Shown: piece after piece, positions 5,521 to 11,391 of the stretch | Position numbering within the stretch: the first letter of the stretch is position 1 | Layout of the letters: each line of letters begins with the position of its first letter | Source of the DNA: Wenzhouxiangella sp. | GTDB lineage: Bacteria; Pseudomonadota; Gammaproteobacteria; Xanthomonadales; Wenzhouxiangellaceae | Length of the DNA stretch: 11,391 nt | Assembly (NCBI GenBank): GCA_007127425.1 | Contig: SKZJ01000284.1 | Location: 1-11,391 of the forward strand | Reading direction: 5' to 3' | Notes under the pieces: model-generated | The model's database searches: none | Told to the model about the DNA's origin: nothing | Seen by the model: only the letters and a program-made list of their open reading frames with translations | Made by a program: the position numbers and the translations under genes

Positions 5521-6759
5521 ATGGCCAAGCCCGCCAGTTCGATCAACAAGAATATTCATGCCGTCGGACAGTGGATCGACGAGCGCTCCAACATCAGTGA
5601 GTTCTGGAAGAAGCACCTGAGCGAGTATTACGCGCCGAAGAACTTCAACTTGTGGTACTTCTTCGGTTCGCTGTCGTTGCTGGTGCTGGTCAATCAGCTC
5701 GTTACCGGCATCTTCCTGACGATGCATTACAAGCCCGACGCGGAGTTGGCCTTTGCCTCGGTCGAATACATCATGCGCGACGTCGAATGGGGGTGGTTGA
5801 TCCGCTACATGCACTCCACCGGCGCCTCCCTGTTTTTCGTGGTGGTCTACCTGCACATGTTCCGCGCCCTGATGTACGGCTCGTACGCCAAGCCACGCGA
5901 GCTGGTCTGGATCCTCGGGGTGACCATCTACCTGGTACTCATGGCCGAATCCTTCATGGGCTACGTGCTGCCCTGGGGCCAGATGTCGTACTGGGGCGCC
6001 CAGGTGATCATTTCACTGTTCGGTGCCGTTCCGTGGATCGGTGACGGCCTGGTCGAGTGGATCCGCGGCGATTACATGATTGCCGATGCCACGCTGAACC
6101 GGTTCTTCGCGCTGCATGTGGTGGCCTTGCCGCTGGTCTTGCTGCTGCTCGTGGTGCTGCACCTTGCTGCCCTGCATGAAGTGGGTTCGAATAACCCCCA
6201 GGGAATCGACATCAAGGCCAAGAAGGATGCCCAGGGTCGCCCCCTCGACGGTATTCCGTTCCACCCCTACTACACGGTGAAGGATATCTTCGGTGCCGGC
6301 TTCTTCCTGATCATCGCGGCCTTCATCATCTTTTTCCTGCCGGAATTCGGCGGCTATTTCCTCAAGGCCGACAACTTCATCGAGGCCGACCCCCTGGTGA
6401 CGCCGGATCACATTCCGCCGGTATGGTATTTCACGCCCTTCTACGCCATTCTCCAGGCTGTCCCCGACAAGCTGATGGGCGTGATCCTGATGGGTGCGGC
6501 GGTGATGATTCTCTACCTGGTGCCGTGGCTGGATCGCAGTCCGGTCAGGTCGCTGCGCTATCGCAGCTGGATGTCGAAGCTGGCACTGGCCATTTTCGCC
6601 ATTTCCTTCATACGGCTGGGCATGCTGGGCCTGTCTCAGGATTCCAGTACCTTCGAACTCAGGTTGTGGACGTTCCTGTACTTCGCATTCTTCATCCTGA
6701 TGCCGCTCTGGACCAGCTTCGAGCGCACCCAACCCGTACCTGAGCGAGTGACCAAGTAA
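5521..6759 (+). CDS. petB: Cytochrome b subunit of the bc1 complex
   Basis: The 412-residue membrane protein holds the two b hemes and the quinol-oxidising (Qo) and quinone-reducing (Qi) sites. It is the full-length bc1 form with eight expected helices, not the split b6/subunit IV form. The heme ligands are His98 and His112 in one helix and His199 and His214 in another. The second pair is 15 residues apart, as in b6, rather than 14 as in mitochondria. The Qo motif is PVWY (residues 300-303) in place of PEWY. Other family segments are GYVLPWGQMSYWGA (147-160) and PFHPYYTVKD. AGGAG (5507-5511) gives a good ribosome site inside the end of petA. The stop shares one base with the petC start (TAATG). 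Confidence 0.97.
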   Translation: MAKPASSINKNIHAVGQWIDERSNISEFWKKHLSEYYAPKNFNLWYFFGSLSLLVLVNQLVTGIFLTMHYKPDAELAFASVEYIMRDVEWGWLIRYMHSTGASLFFVVVYLHMFRALMYGSYAKPRELVWILGVTIYLVLMAESFMGYVLPWGQMSYWGAQVIISLFGAVPWIGDGLVEWIRGDYMIADATLNRFFALHVVALPLVLLLLVVLHLAALHEVGSNNPQGIDIKAKKDAQGRPLDGIPFHPYYTVKDIFGAGFFLIIAAFIIFFLPEFGGYFLKADNFIEADPLVTPDHIPPVWYFTPFYAILQAVPDKLMGVILMGAAVMILYLVPWLDRSPVRSLRYRSWMSKLALAIFAISFIRLGMLGLSQDSSTFELRLWTFLYFAFFILMPLWTSFERTQPVPERVTK

Positions 6760-7496
6760 TGAGTTATCGACACATTCTGATTGTTCTCGTGCTGATTGCC
6801 ATGACTGGCGCCGTCCATGCCGCGGGCAAGGGTGGTGATCTCGATCATGCCGACACCAACGTTCACGACCGCGCTGCCCTGCAGCGCGGTGCAACGTTGT
6901 TCGTCAACTACTGCATGGGTTGTCATTCAGCCCAGTACATGCGTTACCGGCGGCTTGTCGAGGACCTGGACCTCACCGAGGAGCAGGTTGAGGAGTTCCT
7001 GGTCATGGGAGACCGCGAGGCGGCCGATTACATGCTGACCGCCATGGATGCCGCTGATGCAGAAGCATGGTTCGGCGTCACACCGCCCGATCTCACCCTG
7101 ACGGCCCGGTCGCGCGGCACCGACTGGATATACACTTTCCTGCGCAGTTACTACCTGACCGAGGACGGCTGGAACAATACCGTGCTGGAGAATCCGGCCA
7201 TGCCTCATGTGCTGTGGGACCTTCAGGGCATTCAGCGTCCGATCACCGAAACCTATACCGATGAGGAGGGTCAGACCCGCACACGAGTCGTCAGCCTCGA
7301 GCTGGATGAAGAGGGGCGGATGTCCCCGCGCGATTTCGATCGCGCCATGCTCGATCTGACCACCTTCATGGAGTACATGGCCGAGCCGGCTGTGCTCAAA
7401 CGCGAGCGTCTCGGGATCTGGGTCCTGTTGTTCCTCGGATTGCTGACGTTCCTTGCCTACCTGCTGTACCAGGAGTACTGGAAGGACGTCAAGTGA
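6759..7496 (+). CDS. petC: Cytochrome c1 subunit of the bc1 complex
   Basis: The 245-residue periplasmic c-type cytochrome accepts electrons from the Rieske protein and passes them to soluble cytochrome c. A signal peptide (residues 1-21, likely cleaved after VHA) precedes the heme site CMGCH (Cys52, Cys55, His56). Met148 in NPAMPHVLW is the likely sixth iron ligand. A C-terminal membrane helix (about 218-237) ending in QEYWKDVK anchors the protein. PPDLTLTARSRG and DLTTFMEYMAEP are family segments. The start overlaps the petB stop by one base, implying translational coupling. The gene completes petABC; sspA follows after 55 bp with a GC-rich inverted repeat between. Confidence 0.96.
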   Translation: MSYRHILIVLVLIAMTGAVHAAGKGGDLDHADTNVHDRAALQRGATLFVNYCMGCHSAQYMRYRRLVEDLDLTEEQVEEFLVMGDREAADYMLTAMDAADAEAWFGVTPPDLTLTARSRGTDWIYTFLRSYYLTEDGWNNTVLENPAMPHVLWDLQGIQRPITETYTDEEGQTRTRVVSLELDEEGRMSPRDFDRAMLDLTTFMEYMAEPAVLKRERLGIWVLLFLGLLTFLAYLLYQEYWKDVK

Positions 7497-7512
7497 TTCC
7501 GACGACTGTCAG

Positions 7513-7540
7513 TCCGGCGGCCAATGGCCGCCCTGCCGGA
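7513..7540 (+). promoter_or_regulatory. GC-rich inverted repeat between petC and sspA
   Basis: GGCGGCC (7516-7522) and GGCCGCC (7526-7532) form a 7-bp stem with a 3-nt loop. An alternative pairing joins TCCGGC (7513-7518) with GCCGGA (7535-7540), which contains part of the sspA Shine-Dalgarno GGAG (7538-7541). No T-run follows, so it is not a typical terminator. It could act in mRNA end protection or in ribosome-site masking. Confidence 0.4.
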
Positions 7541-7551
7541 GTATGTCTATC

Positions 7552-8166
7552 ATGATGGCTCTTTATTCTTCGGAGAACTGCATCGATTGCCATCGGGTGC
7601 GCTTCGTTCTGGCCGAAAAGGGGATCAACGTCGAAATCATCCACGTGGAGCAGGACCGGGCCGCAACCGCGGATCTGGCCGAGCTCAACCCTTACGGTGA
7701 AACGCCCACGCTGGTCGATCGGGATCTCACGCTCTACGGCACCTGGGTGGTGACCGAGTATCTCGATGAACGGTATCCGCACCCGCCGCTGATGCCGGTC
7801 GACCCGGTCTCACGCGCCTATCTCCGGCTTGCCATGTACCGCATGTTCCGCGACTGGATCGATGCGGCCAAGATCATCGAGACGTCCGGCGGTGAAAAGA
7901 AGATTGCCGCGGCGCGAAAGCAGTTGCACGACGGCATCATCTCCTCGGACGAGTTGTTCGGCATCAAGCCGTTCCTGCTCAGCGACGAGCTTTCTCTGGC
8001 TGACTGTGCCCTGATGCCGTTGCTCTGGCGCTTGCCGGCCTACGGTATCGATCTCACCGCCAGGCAGGCACCCAATGCTGTCCGCTACATGGAGAGAATG
8101 TTTGCGCGTGATTCCTTCAAGCGCAGCCTGACCGAGGCCGAGCGGATTCTGCGCGAAGGTGAGTGA
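7552..8166 (+). CDS. sspA: Stringent starvation protein A
   Basis: The 204-residue glutathione-S-transferase-fold protein (E. coli SspA has 212) binds RNA polymerase and changes transcription in stationary phase and starvation. It has an N-terminal thioredoxin-like half (to about residue 80) and an all-helical C-terminal half. Family segments include HRVRFVLAEKG, ELNPYGETPTLVDRDLTLYG, EYLDERYPHPPLMPVDPVSRA and SLADCALMPLLWRLPAYGI. Unusually, Cys10-Ile-Asp-Cys13 occupies the place of the glutaredoxin CxxC, where E. coli SspA has no Cys. GGAG (7538-7541) is 10 nt before the ATG at 7552. The ATG at 7543 is only one base from that site and would add three residues. sspB starts four bases after the stop. 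Confidence 0.92.
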   Translation: MMALYSSENCIDCHRVRFVLAEKGINVEIIHVEQDRAATADLAELNPYGETPTLVDRDLTLYGTWVVTEYLDERYPHPPLMPVDPVSRAYLRLAMYRMFRDWIDAAKIIETSGGEKKIAAARKQLHDGIISSDELFGIKPFLLSDELSLADCALMPLLWRLPAYGIDLTARQAPNAVRYMERMFARDSFKRSLTEAERILREGE

Positions 8167-8170
8167 GGAC

Positions 8171-8563
8171 ATGCTCTCCAGTCGCCCATACCTGCTCAGG
8201 GCCCTGCATGAGTGGATCGTCGACAGCGGACTCACGCCGCATCTCCTGGTCAACGCGGAAGCCCCGGGCGTCGAGGTGCCGCAATCGGCCGTCAACGACG
8301 GTCGGGTGATCCTCAACGTCAATCCCTCGGCGGTGCGCGACTTGCTGATGGATGCGGAACTGGTGACCTTCGTGGCCCGTTTCGGTGGGGTGTCGCAGGC
8401 CGTCAGTGTGCCCGTGACCGCGATCGAGGCCATCTACGCACGGGAAAACGGTCGCGGCATGATGTTCCCGGACGATGACTCGGACCCGGACGGATCGGAC
8501 GAGGAGTCACCCGATGGCGGAGAGCCGCGACCGGGCAAGCCGAATCTGAAAGTGGTCAAGTAG
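8171..8563 (+). CDS. sspB: ClpXP protease specificity-enhancing factor
   Basis: The 130-residue adaptor dimer delivers ssrA-tagged proteins and the RseA fragment to ClpXP. The folded substrate-binding domain (about 1-98) has SSRPYLLRALHEWIVDSGLTPHL, PGVEVP, ARFGGVSQAVSVP and AIYARENGRGMMF. An acidic linker (100-121) leads to the C-terminal GKPNLKVVK, which corresponds to the ClpX-docking tail (E. coli GGRPALRVVK). The linker is shorter than in E. coli (165 residues in total). The start at 8171 is favoured by AAGGTGAG (8156-8163) and by the family N-terminus. GTG at 8159 would add four residues and overlap sspA. Since DegS-type cleavage produces the RseA fragment, this gene may act downstream of the protease at 4582-3488; this is inference from family knowledge. 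Confidence 0.94.
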   Translation: MLSSRPYLLRALHEWIVDSGLTPHLLVNAEAPGVEVPQSAVNDGRVILNVNPSAVRDLLMDAELVTFVARFGGVSQAVSVPVTAIEAIYARENGRGMMFPDDDSDPDGSDEESPDGGEPRPGKPNLKVVK

Positions 8564-8578
8564 CAGGGAACACTCGAG

Positions 8579-8911
8579 CTACTCGATCAGCCGGCCACCG
8601 TCCTCGCGCTCTCCCCAGATCGAAGCCAGCTTCTTGCCTTGCAGGACCAGTTCGCCGGCACGGCGCTGACCGCCGTCGGGGCTGAAGTCGAAGCGATAGC
8701 GTCGTTGCCACTGCAACATGCCGCGCTCGGAGCGCACGGGCCAGAGCGCGGCCAGGGTGACGGTCTGGTCGAGCAGTTGCCAGTCCTGACGACGGCAGAA
8801 TTCTCGGGCGTGCAGGCGGGCCCGGTCGCGGGCATTGACTGCCGAGGCCCAGTAGAGCGCGATGGCGGCAAAAACGAGCAGGGTGCCGAAGGCTTCCTCG
8901 AAACCGGTCAT
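8579..8911 (-). CDS. DUF3301 family single-pass membrane protein
   Basis: This is a 110-residue protein of unknown function, with one N-terminal hydrophobic segment (about residues 7-24, ending LYWASAVNARDRA). A short basic and aromatic domain follows, with CRRQDWQLLDQTV, QRRYRFDFSPDGGQRRAGELVLQG and a polar C-terminus. This arrangement (YW at the membrane edge, a Cys then LLDQTV, then RRYRFDFS) fits the gammaproteobacterial DUF3301 family as I recall it; no function is known to me. The start codon overlaps the stop of the Smr-domain gene in an ATGA, so the two are probably translated together. It converges on sspB with 15 bp between the stop codons. Confidence 0.8.
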   Translation of the reverse strand: MTGFEEAFGTLLVFAAIALYWASAVNARDRARLHAREFCRRQDWQLLDQTVTLAALWPVRSERGMLQWQRRYRFDFSPDGGQRRAGELVLQGKKLASIWGEREDGGRLIE

Positions 8912-9441
8912 CGGCGCGCACTCAGCAGGACGTAGACCGCACCGGTCCCGCCATCGTTGGGTGGGGCCGAGGCAAAGGCGGCCACGCGGTCGTTTCGACT
9001 GAGCAAGCGAGCGGTGAGCCGCTTGATTTGCGGCCCGGCCGGTCCCGAGCGCAGCCCCTTGCCGTGAATGATCTTGACGCAGGACATGCGTTCGCGGTAA
9101 GCGTGTTCGAGAAACGAGCGAATCGATAGCCCGGCCACTTCCAGGTTCATTTCGTGAAGGTCGATTTGGTCCTGCACCCGCCAGTGCCCTCGGCGCAGCC
9201 GGGTGAGTACCCGTTTTTGCAGGCCTGGGCGCAGGTAGGTGATTTCCTCGCCGGTCTCGACGGTACTGAAATCGATCGGGGCGTTGGCCAGGTCGTCCAT
9301 TACCCGACCTTCGTCGCGTTGCCGCTGGGTCGGTATGGCGCGCGGAGCGGGCGGACGCGAGCGCACCCGGTCGCTTTTGAGGCGGCGCACCGAACCGATG
9401 GATTCGCGAAACAGGTCTAGATCGTCGTCTGAATCTTTCAT
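8908..9441 (-). CDS. Smr-domain protein, SmrA/YdaL-like
   Basis: The 177-residue protein has a charged, disordered N-terminal region (1-60) and a C-terminal Smr domain (about 92-175). The domain shows its three usual elements: DLHEM (94-98, in place of DLHG), IIHGKGLRS (124-132) and GGTGAVYVLL (164-173). Smr domains in several families bind or cut nucleic acids, and some act as endonucleases on RNA or branched DNA. The N-terminal block EITYLRPGLQKRVLTRLRRG resembles E. coli YdaL/SmrA, so it is not the MutS2 fusion form. The exact substrate is unknown. GGAAG lies about 10 nt before the ATG. The gene is divergent from surE and overlaps the DUF3301 gene. Confidence 0.88.
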   Translation of the reverse strand: MKDSDDDLDLFRESIGSVRRLKSDRVRSRPPAPRAIPTQRQRDEGRVMDDLANAPIDFSTVETGEEITYLRPGLQKRVLTRLRRGHWRVQDQIDLHEMNLEVAGLSIRSFLEHAYRERMSCVKIIHGKGLRSGPAGPQIKRLTARLLSRNDRVAAFASAPPNDGGTGAVYVLLSARR

Positions 9442-9514
9442 TTCATCATGACTTCCGGTGCTATCGAGTGGTCCACTTCATTTATAGTTACGTTTTGCCC
9501 AGTCCGGTTCAACC
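9442..9514. promoter_or_regulatory. Divergent promoter region, Smr-domain gene / surE
   Basis: This 73-bp gap must hold both outward promoters. An A/T-rich centre at 9480-9493 gives TATAGT (9483-9488) on the plus strand and TATAAA (9487-9482) on the minus strand, so the two -10 candidates overlap. Neither has a good -35 at 16-18 bp. The evidence is position and composition only. Confidence 0.35.
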
Positions 9515-10297
9515 ATGCATATTCTGATTGCCAACGACGATGGGCTGTACGCGCCCGGGATTCGGCTGTTATCCGATCGCCTGGCCGATTACAGCGACAA
9601 GGTGACGGTGGTCGCCCCTGATCGGGATCGCTCCGGGGCCAGCAACTCGCTGACCCTGGATCAGCCCATTCGGGTCCACAAACGTGATGATCGCACATTC
9701 ATGGTCTACGGCACGCCGACTGACTGTGTCCACATCGCGATTACCGGGCTGCTCGGCGACGAGCCGGATATGGTGGTTTCCGGAATCAACGCCGGCGCCA
9801 ACATGGGGGACGACGTCCTCTATTCAGGCACGGTCGCGGCCGCCATGGAAGGCCGCTTTCTCGGTCTGCCGGCGATGGCCGTGTCGCTGGCCTTCTCCGA
9901 GAGGGGGACGCATCACTACGATACGGCGGCCGAGGCGACCTGCATGCTCATGGCCCAGCTCAAGGACCAGCCCCTGCCGGCCGACACCATCCTCAATGTC
10001 AACGTGCCCGATGTACCCTGGAGCGAGGTTCGTGGTTTCGAGACGACTCGCCTGGGGCATCGTCATCGATCCGAAGATGTGATTCCCATCGAGGATCCCC
10101 GAGGGCGCAGCTTCTTCTGGATCGGGCCGCCCGGCGGCGAGCAGGACAACGGGCCGGGCACCGATTTCCACGCGGTTCGCCAGAACTACGTTTCGGTTAC
10201 TCCCATCCACGTTGACCTGACCCGGTACCAGGCGCTCGACCAGGTCAGCCACTGGATCGACCAACTCAATTCCGGACGCTACCGACAGCAGCAATGA
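9515..10297 (+). CDS. surE: 5'/3'-nucleotidase SurE
   Basis: The 260-residue metal-dependent nucleoside monophosphate phosphatase of the cytosol is linked to stationary-phase survival. The metal and active-site residues are visible in order: NDDG (Asp8, Asp9), SGASNS (Ser40), and [19 protein letters not shown] (Asn92 and following). YGTPTDCV and LNVNVPD are further family segments. It is near the usual length of about 250. There is no clear Shine-Dalgarno sequence before ATG 9515, but the protein starts exactly at the conserved [10 protein letters not shown]. The stop overlaps the pcm start in ATGA, the well-known surE-pcm pairing. Confidence 0.96.
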   Translation: MHILIANDDGLYAPGIRLLSDRLADYSDKVTVVAPDRDRSGASNSLTLDQPIRVHKRDDRTFMVYGTPTDCVHIAITGLLGDEPDMVVSGINAGANMGDDVLYSGTVAAAMEGRFLGLPAMAVSLAFSERGTHHYDTAAEATCMLMAQLKDQPLPADTILNVNVPDVPWSEVRGFETTRLGHRHRSEDVIPIEDPRGRSFFWIGPPGGEQDNGPGTDFHAVRQNYVSVTPIHVDLTRYQALDQVSHWIDQLNSGRYRQQQ

Positions 10298-10950
10298 TGG
10301 CCAGCGCAGGCGGCATCGGCATGACTTCCGAGGGTACGCGCCAGCGACTGGTGCGACGCCTGCGTGAGAAGGGTATTCGCGACGAGCGTGTGCTCGAGGC
10401 CATGGGCGCGACACCGCGTCACCTGTTCGTCGATGAGGCCCTGTCCTCGCGCGCCTACGAAGATACCGCCTTGCCAATTGGTCGTGGCCAGACCATCTCG
10501 CAGCCTTTTGTGGTCGCCATGATGACGGCTGCCGCAATGGGGGAAGGACAGCTTGGCAAGGTGCTGGAGATCGGGACCGGCTCGGGCTATCAGGCTGCCG
10601 TGCTGGCGCGACTGGCCGAAAAGGTTTTCACCACCGAGCGAATCGGTGAATTGCAGCGCAGTGCGCGCCAGCGCTTCCACCGGCTCGGCCTGCACAATAT
10701 CTACACTCGGCATATCGACGGCAACAAGGGTTGGCCGAGCCAGGCACCGTTCGATGCCATCCTGGTGACTGCCGGAGGACGCATTCCCGATGTGCTCTAC
10801 GATCAACTCGCCGACGGGGGCGTGCTTGTTGCGCCGGAAGAGGCCGGCCTGCACCAGCAATTGATCCGTGTGACCCGCCGCGGTGACCAGTTCGAACGTG
10901 AGGACCTCGGCGCAGTCAGTTTCGTGCCCCTGCGTGAGGGTCTGGAATAA
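10294..10950 (+). CDS. pcm: Protein-L-isoaspartate O-methyltransferase
   Basis: The 218-residue cytosolic enzyme uses S-adenosylmethionine to methylate L-isoaspartyl residues in aged proteins, starting their repair. The AdoMet-binding motif [11 protein letters not shown] covers residues 90-100. [17 protein letters not shown] is the conserved segment before it, and [10 protein letters not shown] and FVPLREG follow. E. coli Pcm has 208 residues. ATG 10294 overlaps the surE stop (ATGA) and was chosen because the preceding GGIGMTS block is, as I recall, also found in Pseudomonas homologues. ATG 10321 ([10 protein letters not shown]) would give 209 residues and cannot be excluded. yqaA follows after 22 bp. 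Confidence 0.94.
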   Translation: MMASAGGIGMTSEGTRQRLVRRLREKGIRDERVLEAMGATPRHLFVDEALSSRAYEDTALPIGRGQTISQPFVVAMMTAAAMGEGQLGKVLEIGTGSGYQAAVLARLAEKVFTTERIGELQRSARQRFHRLGLHNIYTRHIDGNKGWPSQAPFDAILVTAGGRIPDVLYDQLADGGVLVAPEEAGLHQQLIRVTRRGDQFEREDLGAVSFVPLREGLE

Positions 10951-10972
10951 GTGTTCGCGCCGAGGCCTTGAG

Positions 10973-11391
10973 ATGTTCCGTGGACTGTATGATCGGGTCC
11001 TGGTTGCGTCGCGGCATCGACACGCGCGACGCTATCTTTTTGCCCTCAGCGTGACCGAAGCCACGATTTTCCCGGTTCCGCCAGACGTCATGCTCGCGCC
11101 CATGGTCCTGTCCGACCGACCGTCGGCCTGGCGACTGGCACTGTTGACCACGGCAGGCTCGGTGCTTGGCGGGATGATCGGTTACCTCATCGGTCTGCTG
11201 GCGATCGAGGCGGTGATGCCGCTGATCGAGCGCGCCGGCTACGTCGATGCCTACGATGCTGCCGTCAACGCATTCGAGCGCTTCGGCGTCTGGTTCGTGA
11301 TCCTGGCCGGCTTTTCGCCCATCCCCTTCAAGGTCATCACCATTGCCGCCGGTGCTCTGGGCATGCCGGTGCTCGGTTTCCTGCTGGGAGC
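10973..11391 (+). CDS. YqaA/DedA-like (VTT-domain) membrane protein (3' partial)
   Basis: An open frame begins at ATG 10973, preceded by GAGG (10962-10965) at 7 nt, and runs off the window after 139 codons without a stop. The translation opens MFRGLYDRVL, continues with EATIFPVPPDVMLAPMVL (29-46) and a hydrophobic stretch with AGSVLGGMIGYLIGLLA (61-77), then AGFSPIPFKVITIAAGALGM (112-131). This pattern of re-entrant prolines and glycines is that of the YqaA branch of the DedA/VTT membrane proteins. DedA relatives include lipid (undecaprenyl-phosphate or phospholipid) translocases; the role of YqaA itself is unclear. It follows pcm closely, and in related bacteria nlpD and rpoS come next. Confidence 0.88.
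   Translation, partial: MFRGLYDRVLVASRHRHARRYLFALSVTEATIFPVPPDVMLAPMVLSDRPSAWRLALLTTAGSVLGGMIGYLIGLLAIEAVMPLIERAGYVDAYDAAVNAFERFGVWFVILAGFSPIPFKVITIAAGALGMPVLGFLLG

Noticed and set aside
6013..6894. 293-codon open frame antisense to petB and petC
   Set aside because: It is opposite conserved membrane-helix coding sequence; the hydrophilic, His/Gln/Glu-rich translation is a mirror artefact.
7453..7551. Upstream extension of the sspA frame into petC
   Set aside because: The extra residues overlap petC, are Cys/Ser/Arg-rich and unlike SspA. The family starts close to MMALYSSE.
8639..8935. 98-codon plus-strand frame opposite the DUF3301 gene
   Set aside because: The minus-strand frame has a membrane segment, family-like motifs and an ATGA overlap with the Smr-domain gene; the plus frame has none of these.

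Overview
This is a high-GC stretch of chromosome whose identifiable genes are nearly all conserved housekeeping genes of a gammaproteobacterium. The gene set (aceK, a DegS/AlgW-type protease, petABC followed by sspA-sspB, and surE-pcm-yqaA) and the close match of Dcd, cytochrome b, SspA and Pcm to Pseudomonas/Xanthomonadales-type sequences point to a Chromatiales/Xanthomonadales-like lineage. That placement is inferred from remembered sequences, not from a search. I see no phage, CRISPR, toxin-antitoxin, insertion sequence or tRNA/rRNA gene.

Layout. (1) 1-826: 3' part of nadE, the synthetase domain of glutamine-dependent NAD+ synthase. (2) 903-2654: aceK, isocitrate dehydrogenase kinase/phosphatase, which meets the oppositely oriented dcd (3225-2656) with one base between the stop codons. 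(3) 3226-3487: a gene-free stretch upstream of dcd, containing two arrays with 7-bp periodicity; this is the least explained DNA in the window. (4) 4582-3488 on the minus strand: a membrane-anchored periplasmic serine protease of the DegS/AlgW type. (5) 4583-4895: a 313-bp divergent promoter region, with a candidate leader ORF and a hairpin ahead of petA. (6) 4896-7496: petA-petB-petC, the complete cytochrome bc1 complex, with 1-bp spacing or overlap between genes. (7) 7552-8563: sspA-sspB, a transcription-associated starvation protein and the ClpXP adaptor, possibly cotranscribed with pet. (8) 9441-8579 on the minus strand: an Smr-domain gene overlapping a DUF3301 gene. (9) 9515-11391: surE-pcm-yqaA, overlapping or closely packed; yqaA runs off the right edge. 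In related bacteria nlpD and rpoS often follow.

How they fit together. The bc1 complex oxidises quinol, reduces cytochrome c and pumps protons. AceK sets the split of isocitrate between the TCA cycle and the glyoxylate bypass. NadE completes NAD+ synthesis, and Dcd begins dCTP-to-dUMP conversion for thymidylate. The DegS-like protease, SspA/SspB and SurE/Pcm/(RpoS) are envelope-stress, starvation and protein-repair functions. I found no convincing new defence or biosynthetic system. The items most worth a second look are the heptad-repeat region between dcd and the protease gene, the possible leader peptide before petA, the glutaredoxin-like CxxC in SspA, and the altered cluster-binding box of the Rieske protein.
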